Positions 45,728-53,972 of a DNA stretch of 64,000 bases are shown here, one piece after another. The DNA lies in NCBI GenBank assembly GCA_031398975.1, contig JANNOI010000021.1, positions 182,466-246,465 on the forward strand, read 5' to 3'. The position numbers and the translations under genes were made by a program. The notes beneath the pieces are model-generated. The model searched no databases. It saw only the letters and a program-made list of their open reading frames with translations, and was not told the DNA's origin. Source of the stretch: JAKFWI01 sp031398975. Lineage in GTDB: Bacteria > Pseudomonadota > Alphaproteobacteria > Caulobacterales > Aquidulcibacteraceae. Positions within the stretch are counted from its first letter, which is position 1. Each line of letters opens with the position of its first letter.

Positions 45728-46446
45728 GCGGGGCCTCGGTGACCCTGTCGGGCGTCGGCAAGGCCTATAACGGGGTTTCCGTTCTGGCCGGCGTCGATCT
45801 CGCGATCGCCCCGGGGGGCTTCCTCACCATTATCGGGCGCAGCGGCAGCGGCAAGAGCACGCTGTTGCGCCTGATCAACGCGCTGGAGACCCCCTCGCAG
45901 GGCGCGGTTGCGGTTGAGGCGGGCGCGGCCGCCCGCATGATGTTCCAGGAGCCGCGTCTGCTGCCTTGGGCGAAGGTGGGGGAGAATGTGGAGGTGGGGC
46001 TTGGCCCCGTGCGCCGCTCCCGGGAGACGCGCGCGCGCGCGCAGGCTGCGCTGCAGGAGGTCGGCCTGGGGGACCGCGCCGAGGCGTGGCCCGGCGCGCT
46101 CTCTGGCGGGCAGAAGCAGCGGGTGGCGCTGGCGCGCGCACTGGTGAGCCGGCCCACCCTGCTGACGCTCGACGAGCCCCTCGGCGCGCTCGACGCGCTA
46201 ACCCGCATCGAGATGCAAGCGCTGATCGAGCGGGTCTGGCGGGCGCAGGGCTTCACCGCCGTACTCGTGACCCACGACGTCGGCGAGGCGGTAACCCTGG
46301 GCGACCGCGTCATCCTGATCGAGGGCGGCGGCGTCGGGCTCGACCTCGCGATCGACCTGCCGCGCCCCCGCCGCCGCGGCGATCCGCGCTTCGCCGCGCT
46401 GGAAGGCCTGCTCCTGGAGCGGCTGATGGGCCAGCCCGGCTCTTAA
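45724..46446 (+). CDS. ssuB: ABC transporter ATP-binding protein, aliphatic-sulfonate type
   Basis: A 240-residue ATPase. It has Walker A GRSGSGKSTLLRLIN (around residue 37), signature LSGGQKQRVALARAL (around 128) and Walker B TLLTLDEPLGALDAL, with H-loop VTHDVGEA. It has the SsuB/TauB trait of a short MFQEPRLLPWAKV Q-loop. It drives SsuC. It is the last gene before a repeat-rich gap. Confidence 0.92.
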   Translation: MSGASVTLSGVGKAYNGVSVLAGVDLAIAPGGFLTIIGRSGSGKSTLLRLINALETPSQGAVAVEAGAAARMMFQEPRLLPWAKVGENVEVGLGPVRRSRETRARAQAALQEVGLGDRAEAWPGALSGGQKQRVALARALVSRPTLLTLDEPLGALDALTRIEMQALIERVWRAQGFTAVLVTHDVGEAVTLGDRVILIEGGGVGLDLAIDLPRPRRRGDPRFAALEGLLLERLMGQPGS

Positions 46447-46499
46447 AGCATCTCCTTTCTGCGTCATCCCTCTCTGCGCCGCCGCCCCCCTCTCTTATT

Positions 46500-46861
46500 G
46501 TCACCCCGGCCGGAGCGCAGCGGAGAGCCGGGGCCTTGGGAAGGGTGCGCTTAATCCTGCAGGAGGTCCCGGATCGCCGCTACGCGGCGTCCGGGATGAC
46601 ACCGGAGGATCTGCTGGCGCCCCCTCTTGTGTCACCCCGGCCGGAGCGCAGCGAAGAGCCGGGGCCTCGGGAAGGGTGCGCTCAATCCTGCAGGAGGTCC
46701 CGGATCGCCGCTACGCGGCGTCCGGGATGACACCAGATCTGCTCGCACACCCCCCCTCGTGTCACCCCGGCCGAAGCGCAGCGCAGAGCCGGGGCCTTGG
46801 GAAGGGTGCGCTCCGTCCTGCGGGAGGTCCCGGATCGCCGCTTTGCGGCGTCCGGGATGAC
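46500..46861 (+). repeat. Three copies of a 101-bp double-hairpin repeat
   Basis: Copies lie at 46500-46600, 46631-46731 and 46761-46861, each exactly 101 bp and separated by 29-30 bp spacers with a common CCCCCTC core. Each starts GTCACCCCGGCC and ends GTCCGGGATGAC. Inside, CCCCGGC pairs with GCCGGGG around a 12-16-nt loop. Then CCCGGATCGCCGC pairs with GCGGCGTCCGGG around a 3-5-nt TACGC/TTT loop. The outer ends GTCA/TGAC are complementary. A 22-bp fragment of the tsf-flanking repeat (AAAATGCGGCCAAACAAACAC, 46862-46882) abuts copy 3. No gene lies in 46447-46889. Confidence 0.93.
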
Positions 46862-46889
46862 AAAATGCGGCCAAACAAACACCCAGCGC

Positions 46890-47849
46890 TTACACCCAGT
46901 GGCGGGCGCGCGCGAACAGCAGCACCGCGGCGGAGCCCGAAACCATCAGCGCGAACGCCGCCCAGGGACCCCAGGGGGCGTTGAACCAGTCCATCGCTTC
47001 GAAATTCATGCCGAAAATGGACGCCACGAGGGTGGCGGGGGCGAAGAGGATGGCGGCCACCGAAAGCCGCTGCAGAGAGACGTTCTGCCCCGACGCCACG
47101 AGCCCCAGGGAGGCCTCTAGCAGGAAGGTCAGATGGTTCTGCGCGCCCTCGGCGGCGCGTTCGAGTTCGTTGGCGTCGCGCGCGATGGCGGCGAGCGCTG
47201 CGGTGGAGACGCCGTGCGCCTGGCACACATGGCCCGCATAGGCGGCCATGCGCTGGATGCTCGAAAGGCTGTCGCGCGCCAGAGTGGCGATCGAGCCGAG
47301 CAGGGCGAGGCGGGTGAGCGCGGTGCGCATGTCGGGATGGGCGTCGGGGCTGTCGAACACGGTCTGGGTCACGGCGCTAGCGCGCGCGGCCCCGTCCTGG
47401 AGGATGTCGGCCACCCGCTCCACATAGCCCTCGATCAGCGCGACCAGCACGTCCGCCCCGTCCGCCGCGTTCTCGATCCGCGCGGAGGCCCGCCCGGCCC
47501 CGATCAGGAAGGCGCGCGGCTCGATCGCGCGCGCGGTGATCAGGCGGCCTCCCGCCAGCATGAAGGTGACGCCCCCGGAGGTCGGCGCGCCGGAGGGGGT
47601 GTGGGCGAAGAGCGTCGGCGTCAGCACCAGCGTGCCGTTCTCTTCGTAGAAGCGCGCCGATTCCTCGATCGCGGCCCGCTCGGCCGGAGTGGGGGCGTCG
47701 AAGCCGAGCGTGGCCTCGACCTTGGCCTCCTCCTCGGGCGAGGGGTTCAGCAGGTCCACCCAGACGGCCGCCCCCGAGCGCAGCGCCTCCCACGGGTCGG
47801 GCGCGGGCTTAACGAGGCCGTCCGCGGCGCGGGCATAGACCGTCAGCAT
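46890..47849 (-). CDS. corA: CorA-family magnesium/divalent cation transporter
   Basis: A 319-residue protein. It has a long N-terminal cytosolic domain, a coiled region and two C-terminal helices joined by the signature GMN (VASIFGMNFEAMDWF). The usual MPEL sequence after GMN is replaced by an EAMDWF loop, as in many bacterial CorA-like proteins. It forms a pentameric channel. It ends just beyond the repeat cluster and is followed leftward by nothing else. Its start is 13 bp from the purD stop, so it is probably co-transcribed after purD. Confidence 0.88.
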   Translation of the reverse strand: MLTVYARAADGLVKPAPDPWEALRSGAAVWVDLLNPSPEEEAKVEATLGFDAPTPAERAAIEESARFYEENGTLVLTPTLFAHTPSGAPTSGGVTFMLAGGRLITARAIEPRAFLIGAGRASARIENAADGADVLVALIEGYVERVADILQDGAARASAVTQTVFDSPDAHPDMRTALTRLALLGSIATLARDSLSSIQRMAAYAGHVCQAHGVSTAALAAIARDANELERAAEGAQNHLTFLLEASLGLVASGQNVSLQRLSVAAILFAPATLVASIFGMNFEAMDWFNAPWGPWAAFALMVSGSAAVLLFARARHWV

Positions 47850-47862
47850 CGCCCGCTCCCTC

Positions 47863-49140
47863 TCAGCGCAGCGCCCGCCAGGCGATGTCGCGCCGGCAAA
47901 AACCGCCCGGCCAGTCGATCCGGTCCACCGCGCGGTAAGCCTGCTCCACGGCGTCGCGCAGGCTTTGCCCCAGCGCCGTCACGCTCAGCGCCCGCCCGCC
48001 GGCGGCGCGCAGGAGGCCGTCCTCGTCGCGGCGCACCCCCGCCTGGAACACCGCCACGTCGGGCGTCGCCTCGGCCCGGGGCACGCCCCGGATCACCGAA
48101 CCCAGGAGCGGGGTGTCGGGATAGCCTTGCGCGGCCATCACCACCGTCACGGCGGGCCTCGGGTCCCATTCCGGGGGGCCGAGGCCCGCCAGGCCCTCCC
48201 CCCGCGCGCAGGCGAGCAGGTAGGGGACGATGTCGCTCTTCAGCCGGGCCAGCACGGTCTGGCATTCGGGATCGCCGAAGCGGACGTTGAACTCGATCAA
48301 TTTCGGACCCGCCGGCGAGATCATCAGACCGGCGAACAGCACGCCTTGGAAAGGCCGGCCCTCTGCGGCCATGCCGGCGATGGCGGGGCGCACGATCGTG
48401 GCCATCGCCGTCTCCACCAGCGCCTCGGTGAGGATCGGGGCGGGGGAATAGGCGCCCATGCCGCCGGTATTGGGGCCCTTGTCGCCGTCATAGGCGCGCT
48501 TGTGGTCCTGGGCCGCGCCGAAGGCGATGGCGCCCGCGCCGTCGCACAGGGCGAACAGGCTCACCTCCTCGCCGGGGAGGAAATCCTCGATCAGGATGCG
48601 CTGGCCGGCGGAGCCGAACTTGCGCAGGAACAGAATCTGATCGACCGCCTCGTCCGCCTCGCGGCGCGTCTGCGCGATCACCACGCCCTTGCCGCCGGCG
48701 AGGCCATCCGCCTTGATGACGAAGGGGGGCGCGTGCTCGCCTAGATAGGTCTTGGCGGTCACGGCGTCGTCGAACACGCGGTGGCTTGCAGTGGGCACCT
48801 GGTGGCGGGCGCAGAAATCCTTGGCGAAGGCCTTGGAGCTTTCGAGCTCGGCGGCGCGCGCGCTCGGGCCGAACACGGGCACGCCCAGCGTCTTCAGCCG
48901 GTCCGCGAGGCCCGCGGCCAGCGGCGTCTCGGGCCCTACGACCACAAGGTCCGGCTGCTCGCGCGCCGCGATCGCCGTGAGCGCCGCCACGTCATCGGCG
49001 GCGGCGGGCAGGGTGCGGCCCAGCGCCTCCATCCCTGGATTGCCGGGCGCGCTCAGAATCTCATCCACCAGCGGGCTTTGCGCGATCTTGGCGGCCAGCG
49101 CGTGTTCGCGCCCGCCCGCGCCCACGATCAGGATCTTCAT
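47863..49140 (-). CDS. purD: Phosphoribosylamine--glycine ligase (GAR synthetase)
   Basis: A 425-residue ATP-grasp enzyme of purine synthesis. It has the N-terminal MKILIVGAGGREHALAAKIA, DLVVVGPETPLAAGLAD, FVIKADGLAGGKGVVIA with PGEEVSLFALCDG, KGPNTGGMGAYSP and FNVRFGDPECQ, which contains the metal/ATP ligands. I chose ATG 49140; the upstream frame extension has no similarity. Upstream lies a 15-bp tandem repeat. Confidence 0.96.
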   Translation of the reverse strand: MKILIVGAGGREHALAAKIAQSPLVDEILSAPGNPGMEALGRTLPAAADDVAALTAIAAREQPDLVVVGPETPLAAGLADRLKTLGVPVFGPSARAAELESSKAFAKDFCARHQVPTASHRVFDDAVTAKTYLGEHAPPFVIKADGLAGGKGVVIAQTRREADEAVDQILFLRKFGSAGQRILIEDFLPGEEVSLFALCDGAGAIAFGAAQDHKRAYDGDKGPNTGGMGAYSPAPILTEALVETAMATIVRPAIAGMAAEGRPFQGVLFAGLMISPAGPKLIEFNVRFGDPECQTVLARLKSDIVPYLLACARGEGLAGLGPPEWDPRPAVTVVMAAQGYPDTPLLGSVIRGVPRAEATPDVAVFQAGVRRDEDGLLRAAGGRALSVTALGQSLRDAVEQAYRAVDRIDWPGGFCRRDIAWRALR

Positions 49141-49173
49141 CGCCCACCCTGCGACGCGTGCCCGCTGTAAACT

Positions 49174-49233
49174 GGGATCGGCCAAACCGGGACCGGCCAA
49201 ACCGGGACCGGCCAGACCGGGACCGGCCAGACC
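49174..49233 (+). repeat. 15-bp tandem repeat, four copies, between sppA and purD
   Basis: Units are GGGATCGGCCAAACC (49174-49188), GGGACCGGCCAAACC (49189-49203), and GGGACCGGCCAGACC twice (49204-49218, 49219-49233). The copies differ at two positions only, in a graded way consistent with stepwise slippage. The array occupies most of the 118-bp gap upstream of the purD ATG, so it lies in the purD leader or promoter and after the sppA stop. Confidence 0.95.
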
Positions 49234-49258
49234 GGCGCCGGGCGCAAACCGGCGCGGT

Positions 49259-51019
49259 TCAGCGGACCCGCCCCAGCTCCGCCTCCGCGCGCGCGCCCCC
49301 GTTTTGGGAGGCGATGCGCAGCGCGTGGGACAGACGCTCCTCGCCCAGCACGGCGCCGAGCGCCGCGGCCGCGCGCGCAGCCTCCCCGCTCACGCCGAAC
49401 AATTCCTGGATCGCCTCGAAGGGGGATTTCTCGAGCGGGAAGAGCTTCAGCGTCACCGCTTCTCCGGCGTCGATCCCGGCGAGCGCCTTGGCGCGGGCCA
49501 CAGCCGTGCTCAGCCCGCCCAGCTCATCCACCAGCCCGCGCTCCTTGGCCTGGATGCCCGTCCAGACCCGGCCTTTGGCGACCGCACGGACTTGCTCGGC
49601 CGTCATTTTGCGGCCCTCCCCGACAACGGAAAGGAAATTGCCGTAGCCGCGGTCGATCCATTGGGCGAAGGCCGCACGCTCGGCCGCGGAGAAGCGGCGC
49701 GCCGATGTCCCGGCCGCGATCATGGGCGAACCCGTCTGCACCGCGTCGGTGGTGACCCCGGCATAATGGGAGAGCGCGTCGCCGATCACGAACTTGCCGC
49801 CATAGATGCCGATCGAGCCGGTGATCGTGGTGGGGGAGGCGACAATCGCGTCCGCGGCGGCGGACACGTAATAGCCCCCGGACGCCGCATAGGGCCCCAT
49901 CGACACCACCACCTTCTTTCCTTGCGTCTTGGCGGTCTTGACGGCGTGGAGGATCTGGTCGGACGCGACCGCCGAGCCGCCCGGGCTCGAGACGCGAAAT
50001 ACGATCGCCTTCACCTCAGGGTCCGCGGCGGCGTCGAGCAGCGCCTGGGCGATGGCGTCGCTGTTCATCACGGGGTCGCTCGAGAAGGCGGCCTCCGAGC
50101 TCGGCCCGGTTTCGATCGCGCCTTCCCCGGTGACCAGCGCAATAACGGGGCCGCCCTTGAAGGCGGGAGAATAGGCGTTGATGGGCAGGAGTTCCGCCCC
50201 CTCCCCGGCGCGGCTCAGGGCTTCCGCCTCGGCGTCCTCCGGACGGCCGAGCTTATCGACCAGCTTGCGCTCCAGGGCCTGCTTGGCGGTATAGGGCGTG
50301 CCCTCGATCGCGGCGCGCGCGGCGGCGGGCGTCAGGTCCCGGTCGGCGGCGACATCGGCCACGGCGGCGGCGAACACGCTCTCGATCATGCTGGCGGAGG
50401 CTTCGCGGTGGGCGGGGGTGAAGCCCTTTTGCGTCAACTGGTTGACGGCGTTCTTATACTCGTCGCGCTGCTCGAACTGGGGCACGACGCGGAATTTCTC
50501 GAACGCGCCGCCGTAGAAATCGGTCTCGTAATAGAGCCCCATCGGCATGAATTCGCTGGTTTCCTGCAGCCAGACCTGGTCGGCGCCGGCGATGGCGGCG
50601 TAGCCCGCGAGCGAGGCCTGGCCGCTATCGTTTTGGATATGGGCGATCACGAACTTCTTCGCGTCCTGCACGCCGGCCAGCGCGCTGCGCACCTCTTCGA
50701 ACTGAGCCGGATCGAGCCCGCCCGCCGAGGCGGCGCGGAGATAGACGCCCTTGACCTTGGGGTCGCGGGCGGCGGCCTCGAGCTTGCGCACCAGCTCCAC
50801 GGTCGAGGTATAGTGGCCGAACAGGGCGAACGGTCCGGCCGGAGGCTGGTCGGGGATGTCCTGGCGCAGGTCGATCTCGAGCACCACCGAGGCGGGGCTC
50901 GCCGATCGGGCGCCGCCGCCTGCGCCCGCTACCAGGCCCACCAGCGCCAGGGGCGCGAGGATCAAAAACAGGATCAGGCCGACGAGCACCCCGGCCACCG
51001 TGATCAAGAATTGCTTCAC
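49259..51019 (-). CDS. sppA: Signal peptide peptidase SppA (67-kDa type)
   Basis: A 586-residue membrane-anchored serine protease that degrades released signal peptides. It has an N-terminal hydrophobic helix (ITVAGVLVGLILFLILAPLAL) and tandem S49 domains. The catalytic Lys is in DEYKNAVNQLTQKG of the first domain, and the Ser nucleophile is in MGPYAASGGYYVSAAAD of the second. The conserved TITGSIGIYGG follows. GTG 51019 is chosen, with GGAGG eight bases upstream; the open frame continues further but has no Shine-Dalgarno. It is transcribed in the same direction as purD, with the tandem repeat between them. Confidence 0.93.
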   Translation of the reverse strand: MKQFLITVAGVLVGLILFLILAPLALVGLVAGAGGGARSASPASVVLEIDLRQDIPDQPPAGPFALFGHYTSTVELVRKLEAAARDPKVKGVYLRAASAGGLDPAQFEEVRSALAGVQDAKKFVIAHIQNDSGQASLAGYAAIAGADQVWLQETSEFMPMGLYYETDFYGGAFEKFRVVPQFEQRDEYKNAVNQLTQKGFTPAHREASASMIESVFAAAVADVAADRDLTPAAARAAIEGTPYTAKQALERKLVDKLGRPEDAEAEALSRAGEGAELLPINAYSPAFKGGPVIALVTGEGAIETGPSSEAAFSSDPVMNSDAIAQALLDAAADPEVKAIVFRVSSPGGSAVASDQILHAVKTAKTQGKKVVVSMGPYAASGGYYVSAAADAIVASPTTITGSIGIYGGKFVIGDALSHYAGVTTDAVQTGSPMIAAGTSARRFSAAERAAFAQWIDRGYGNFLSVVGEGRKMTAEQVRAVAKGRVWTGIQAKERGLVDELGGLSTAVARAKALAGIDAGEAVTLKLFPLEKSPFEAIQELFGVSGEAARAAAALGAVLGEERLSHALRIASQNGGARAEAELGRVR

Positions 51020-51133
51020 GACCTGTTCCTCCCGGGTCTTGTGCGGCGACCCTCGCGCGCGCAATCCCCCCGTCTACGTACTTCTTTATCGGCGCCGGCG
51101 CAGGTGCGAAAGCCCCCGCATCGCCCGGGCGCG

Positions 51134-52486
51134 TCACCCGCCCTGTCGCGCCGGCCCTTCGGCGCCTCCCGTCAGGCGCACGTCCAGCGTATCGCCCGCC
51201 CGTATGTGAACGTCATGCTGCAAAAAAGGGATTTCGACGCCGTGCGCCCGGAACGCGCGCCAGATCTCGAGATAGACGTCGCTCGACACGTTCTTCACCC
51301 CGCTTTCGGGGTCCCGGATCCAGAAGCGCACCTCCATGTTCACCGCCGACGAGCCGAAACCCAGCAGCAGACAGGCGGCCTGGGGCTCGGCCAGCACGCG
51401 GGCGGGCTTGTGGGCGGCCTCCCGGCAGAGGCGCTGCGCGAGCTCCACGTCGCTGGCGTAGGAGACCGGCACGGGGATGCGGATCTGCACCTCCTTCGAG
51501 GAATGGGACCAATTGGTCACCGCATTGGTGATCAGGAGGTCGTTCGGGATCAGGATCTCGGTGCCCAGGCGCGAGGTGATGGCGGTGTAGCGGGCCGCAA
51601 GCGCCGTGACGCGCCCGCGGGTGGGCCCGGCCCCGAAATCGAGCTCGATCACGTCCCCGGGCTTGACCGATTTGTCCCCCAGCAGCACCAGCCCGGCGGT
51701 AAAATTGGCGACGATCCGCTGCAGCCCGAAGCCGAGCCCCAGCCCCAGCGCGCCGGAGAAGAAAGCGAGCGCGGTGACGTCGATCCCGAGCGTCCCTAGC
51801 CCGATCAGCGCCGCCGCCACGATCAGCGTGAAATGGGCGAGCTTGGCGAACAGCACCCGCCCGGACGCGCTCAGCACGGTTTCGGCCGCGGCCTGGCGCT
51901 CGATGAACTGGCCGATGCGGTTGGCGACCCAGATCAGGGAAACGAACACGACGATCGCGCGCAGGAAGAACCAGGGCGACAGCCGCACGCCCCCCAGATC
52001 GATCCCCGGCGCGTCGAGCGCCTCGATCAGCGGCCCGCTCAGGCCGAGCACGGAGACCGCCGCCAGCGCCATGATGAGGCCCGCGATCAACCCGCCCAGC
52101 GGGGTCCGGCCCACGACAGAGAGCACCGCCTGGACGCCCGCGGCCGCGAGCGCCAAGGCGGCGAAATCGTCCACCAGGCGGCTTGGATGTCCCGCGCGGT
52201 CGAGCATGCCCGCCGTGGCCAGCGCCAGCACCGCCGCCGCCAGCGCCACCAGCGGGAGATGATCGAGCGGGCGCCCCGAAAGGGCCGGGTCCCCGCCGCG
52301 GCGGGCCTGTTGGCGCGCAAGCGCCCAGCGCAGCGCCGCGGCGCCCGCCCACGCGGCCAGCGCGATGAGCGCGATCAGCGCTCCCTGCAGCGCCAGCGCA
52401 GGCGGTCCCCCGAGGGTCAGCTCCGCGAGATTGGCCAGGAGGCGCTGGGCGAGATCGGCGTCGAGGGGGGCGGGCGTGTGCTCCAT
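51134..52486 (-). CDS. Mechanosensitive ion channel, MscS family
   Basis: A 450-residue inner-membrane protein. It has five or more helices before the pore. The pore helix and start of the beta domain are recognisable in FFSGALGLGLGFGLQRIVANFTAGLVLLGDKSVKPGDVIEL, where the Gly-rich TM3 and conserved KPGD match the family, followed by LIPNDLLITNAVTNWS. The C-terminal cytosolic domain is complete. ATG 52486 is the first good start; the frame stays open for another 1.7 kb as a shadow. Likely role: osmotic safety valve. Confidence 0.92.
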   Translation of the reverse strand: MEHTPAPLDADLAQRLLANLAELTLGGPPALALQGALIALIALAAWAGAAALRWALARQQARRGGDPALSGRPLDHLPLVALAAAVLALATAGMLDRAGHPSRLVDDFAALALAAAGVQAVLSVVGRTPLGGLIAGLIMALAAVSVLGLSGPLIEALDAPGIDLGGVRLSPWFFLRAIVVFVSLIWVANRIGQFIERQAAAETVLSASGRVLFAKLAHFTLIVAAALIGLGTLGIDVTALAFFSGALGLGLGFGLQRIVANFTAGLVLLGDKSVKPGDVIELDFGAGPTRGRVTALAARYTAITSRLGTEILIPNDLLITNAVTNWSHSSKEVQIRIPVPVSYASDVELAQRLCREAAHKPARVLAEPQAACLLLGFGSSAVNMEVRFWIRDPESGVKNVSSDVYLEIWRAFRAHGVEIPFLQHDVHIRAGDTLDVRLTGGAEGPARQGG

Positions 52487-52624
52487 GGCGGTTTGTCGAG
52501 CGCGGCCGGGGCGAAGGCAAGAGCCGCCTTCCCGCGCGGAAGCGCCGCTCCACAAGGCATATCGCGCCCTCGCCTTTTTGCTTAAGGAAGCCGCGCCACA
52601 CCGTTTGGAAGCGAGGCGCGGCCC

Positions 52625-53710
52625 ATGACCCTGTTCGATCCGTTCGACTTGTTCAGCAAGCGCTTGGCCAATCGGGTGGTGATGGCGCCCATGACCCGCA
52701 GCCGCGCGGACCGGGAAGGGACGCCGCTCCCGTTCGTGGCCGATTACTACGCCCAGCGCTCTGGCGCGGGGCTGATCGTCACCGAGGGCGTGCAGCCTTC
52801 GCCGATGGGGCAGGGCTATCCCATGACCCCGGGCGTGCACGATAAGGCCCAGATCGCGGCCTGGGCCGGCGTGGTCGAGCGGGTGCACGCCGCGGGGGGC
52901 GTGATCGCCATGCAGATCATGCATGTGGGCCGCATCGCCCACCCGCTGAACCGCACCATCGCGGAGCCCCCGGTCGGCGCGTCGGACGCGCCGGCCGCCG
53001 GCCACATGCACACCCCGGAGGGCCGGTTTCCCTTCGCCGCCCCGCGCGCGCTCGCGACCGCCGAGATCGCGGGCGTCGTGGAGGAATTCGCCCGCGCCGC
53101 CGCGAACGCCTTCGCCGCCGGCTTCGACGGGGTGGAGCTGCACGCCGCCAACGGCTATCTGCCCGCCCAATTCCTTTCCCCCGAAACCAACCGCCGCACC
53201 GACGCCTATGGCGGGGACGCGCCCGCCCGGGCGCGCTTCGTCATCGAGTGCCTCGAGGCGATGATCGCCGCGGCGGGCGGGGAGGCGGGCAGGGTGGGGA
53301 TCCGCATCAGCCCCGGGGTGGCCATGAACGATCTGCGCGATCCCGATCCTTTGGCCTCGCACGCGCCGGTGCTGGCGGTGGCGGGGGCGCTGAAGCTCGC
53401 CTATGTGCACGTGCAGCGGGCCTTCTCGCCCGATCTCGTCGGCCTGCCGGGGGTGGACACGGTGGCCTATGCGCGCGCCGGGTTCAAAGGCCCGGTGATC
53501 GCGGCGGGCGGGTATGACCGCGCGGAGGCCGAAGCGACGCTCGCGGCCGGGACCGCCGATCTGATCGCGTTCGGGCGGCCCTTCATCGCCAACCCGGACC
53601 TGGCTGAGCGGCTGCGCCGGGACCTCCCGCTCGCCGCCCCGGACGGGGCCAAAATCTACGCCCCGGGCCCCGAGGGCTACAGCGATTATCCGCGCTTCGA
53701 GGACGCCTAG
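52625..53710 (+). CDS. Old-Yellow-Enzyme-family alkene reductase (NADPH:flavin oxidoreductase)
   Basis: A 361-residue FMN-binding TIM barrel. Signatures are APMTRSRADREGTP, IMQIMHVGRIAHP-type stretch (here AMQIMHVGRIAHP) and the substrate-binding VELHAANGYLPAQFLSP, with NRRTDAYGG and FGRPFIANPDL. This is the NemA/XenA branch that reduces activated C=C bonds and nitro-esters. It is divergent from mscS and upstream of the TonB receptor of the accessory cluster, but separated from it by 262 bp, so co-regulation is only possible. The actual substrate is unknown. Confidence 0.92.
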   Translation: MTLFDPFDLFSKRLANRVVMAPMTRSRADREGTPLPFVADYYAQRSGAGLIVTEGVQPSPMGQGYPMTPGVHDKAQIAAWAGVVERVHAAGGVIAMQIMHVGRIAHPLNRTIAEPPVGASDAPAAGHMHTPEGRFPFAAPRALATAEIAGVVEEFARAAANAFAAGFDGVELHAANGYLPAQFLSPETNRRTDAYGGDAPARARFVIECLEAMIAAAGGEAGRVGIRISPGVAMNDLRDPDPLASHAPVLAVAGALKLAYVHVQRAFSPDLVGLPGVDTVAYARAGFKGPVIAAGGYDRAEAEATLAAGTADLIAFGRPFIANPDLAERLRRDLPLAAPDGAKIYAPGPEGYSDYPRFEDA

Positions 53711-53904
53711 GCGGGCGGGTTCAGACTTGGAGCGAGGCTCGTCCTGGGCGCACTGGCGCCCGCTTATTGGGCTCAGCGCGCGCCTTTTCTGGTCACGCGG
53801 CGAGCGGGCCGGCGCTATTTCACGCGCGGGGTCGGATTTCGATGGACACGCTGATAAGGCGCATCCCGCCATATCATAAACCTGACTTGTAATAAGCCTC
53901 TTCG

Positions 53905-53924
53905 AAAACGCTTGTGAACGTTTT
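53905..53924. promoter_or_regulatory. Inverted repeat upstream of the third TonB receptor
   Basis: AAAACG-CTTGTGAA-CGTTTT has 6-bp perfect arms with an 8-bp spacer, ending 49 bp before the chosen GTG start. The 262-bp gap it lies in (53711-53972) contains no gene. It has an AT-rich patch at 53870-53900 that could hold the promoter. The symmetry looks like a repressor operator of LacI/TetR size; no matching regulator is adjacent on that side. Confidence 0.45.
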
Positions 53925-53972
53925 GCGGCGGCGCGACGCTGCCCCCCGGGTTGCAGTATTCGGGGATCTATT

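Noticed and set aside
46500..46861. Array of direct repeats as a CRISPR
   Set aside because: Repeat units of 101 bp and spacers of 29-30 bp that resemble each other, with internal double hairpins and no cas genes, do not fit CRISPR.
48752..51799. Very long plus-strand open frame opposite purD, sppA and mscS
   Set aside because: It spans three well-identified genes on the other strand and has shadow-like composition (Arg/Gly/Ala/His).
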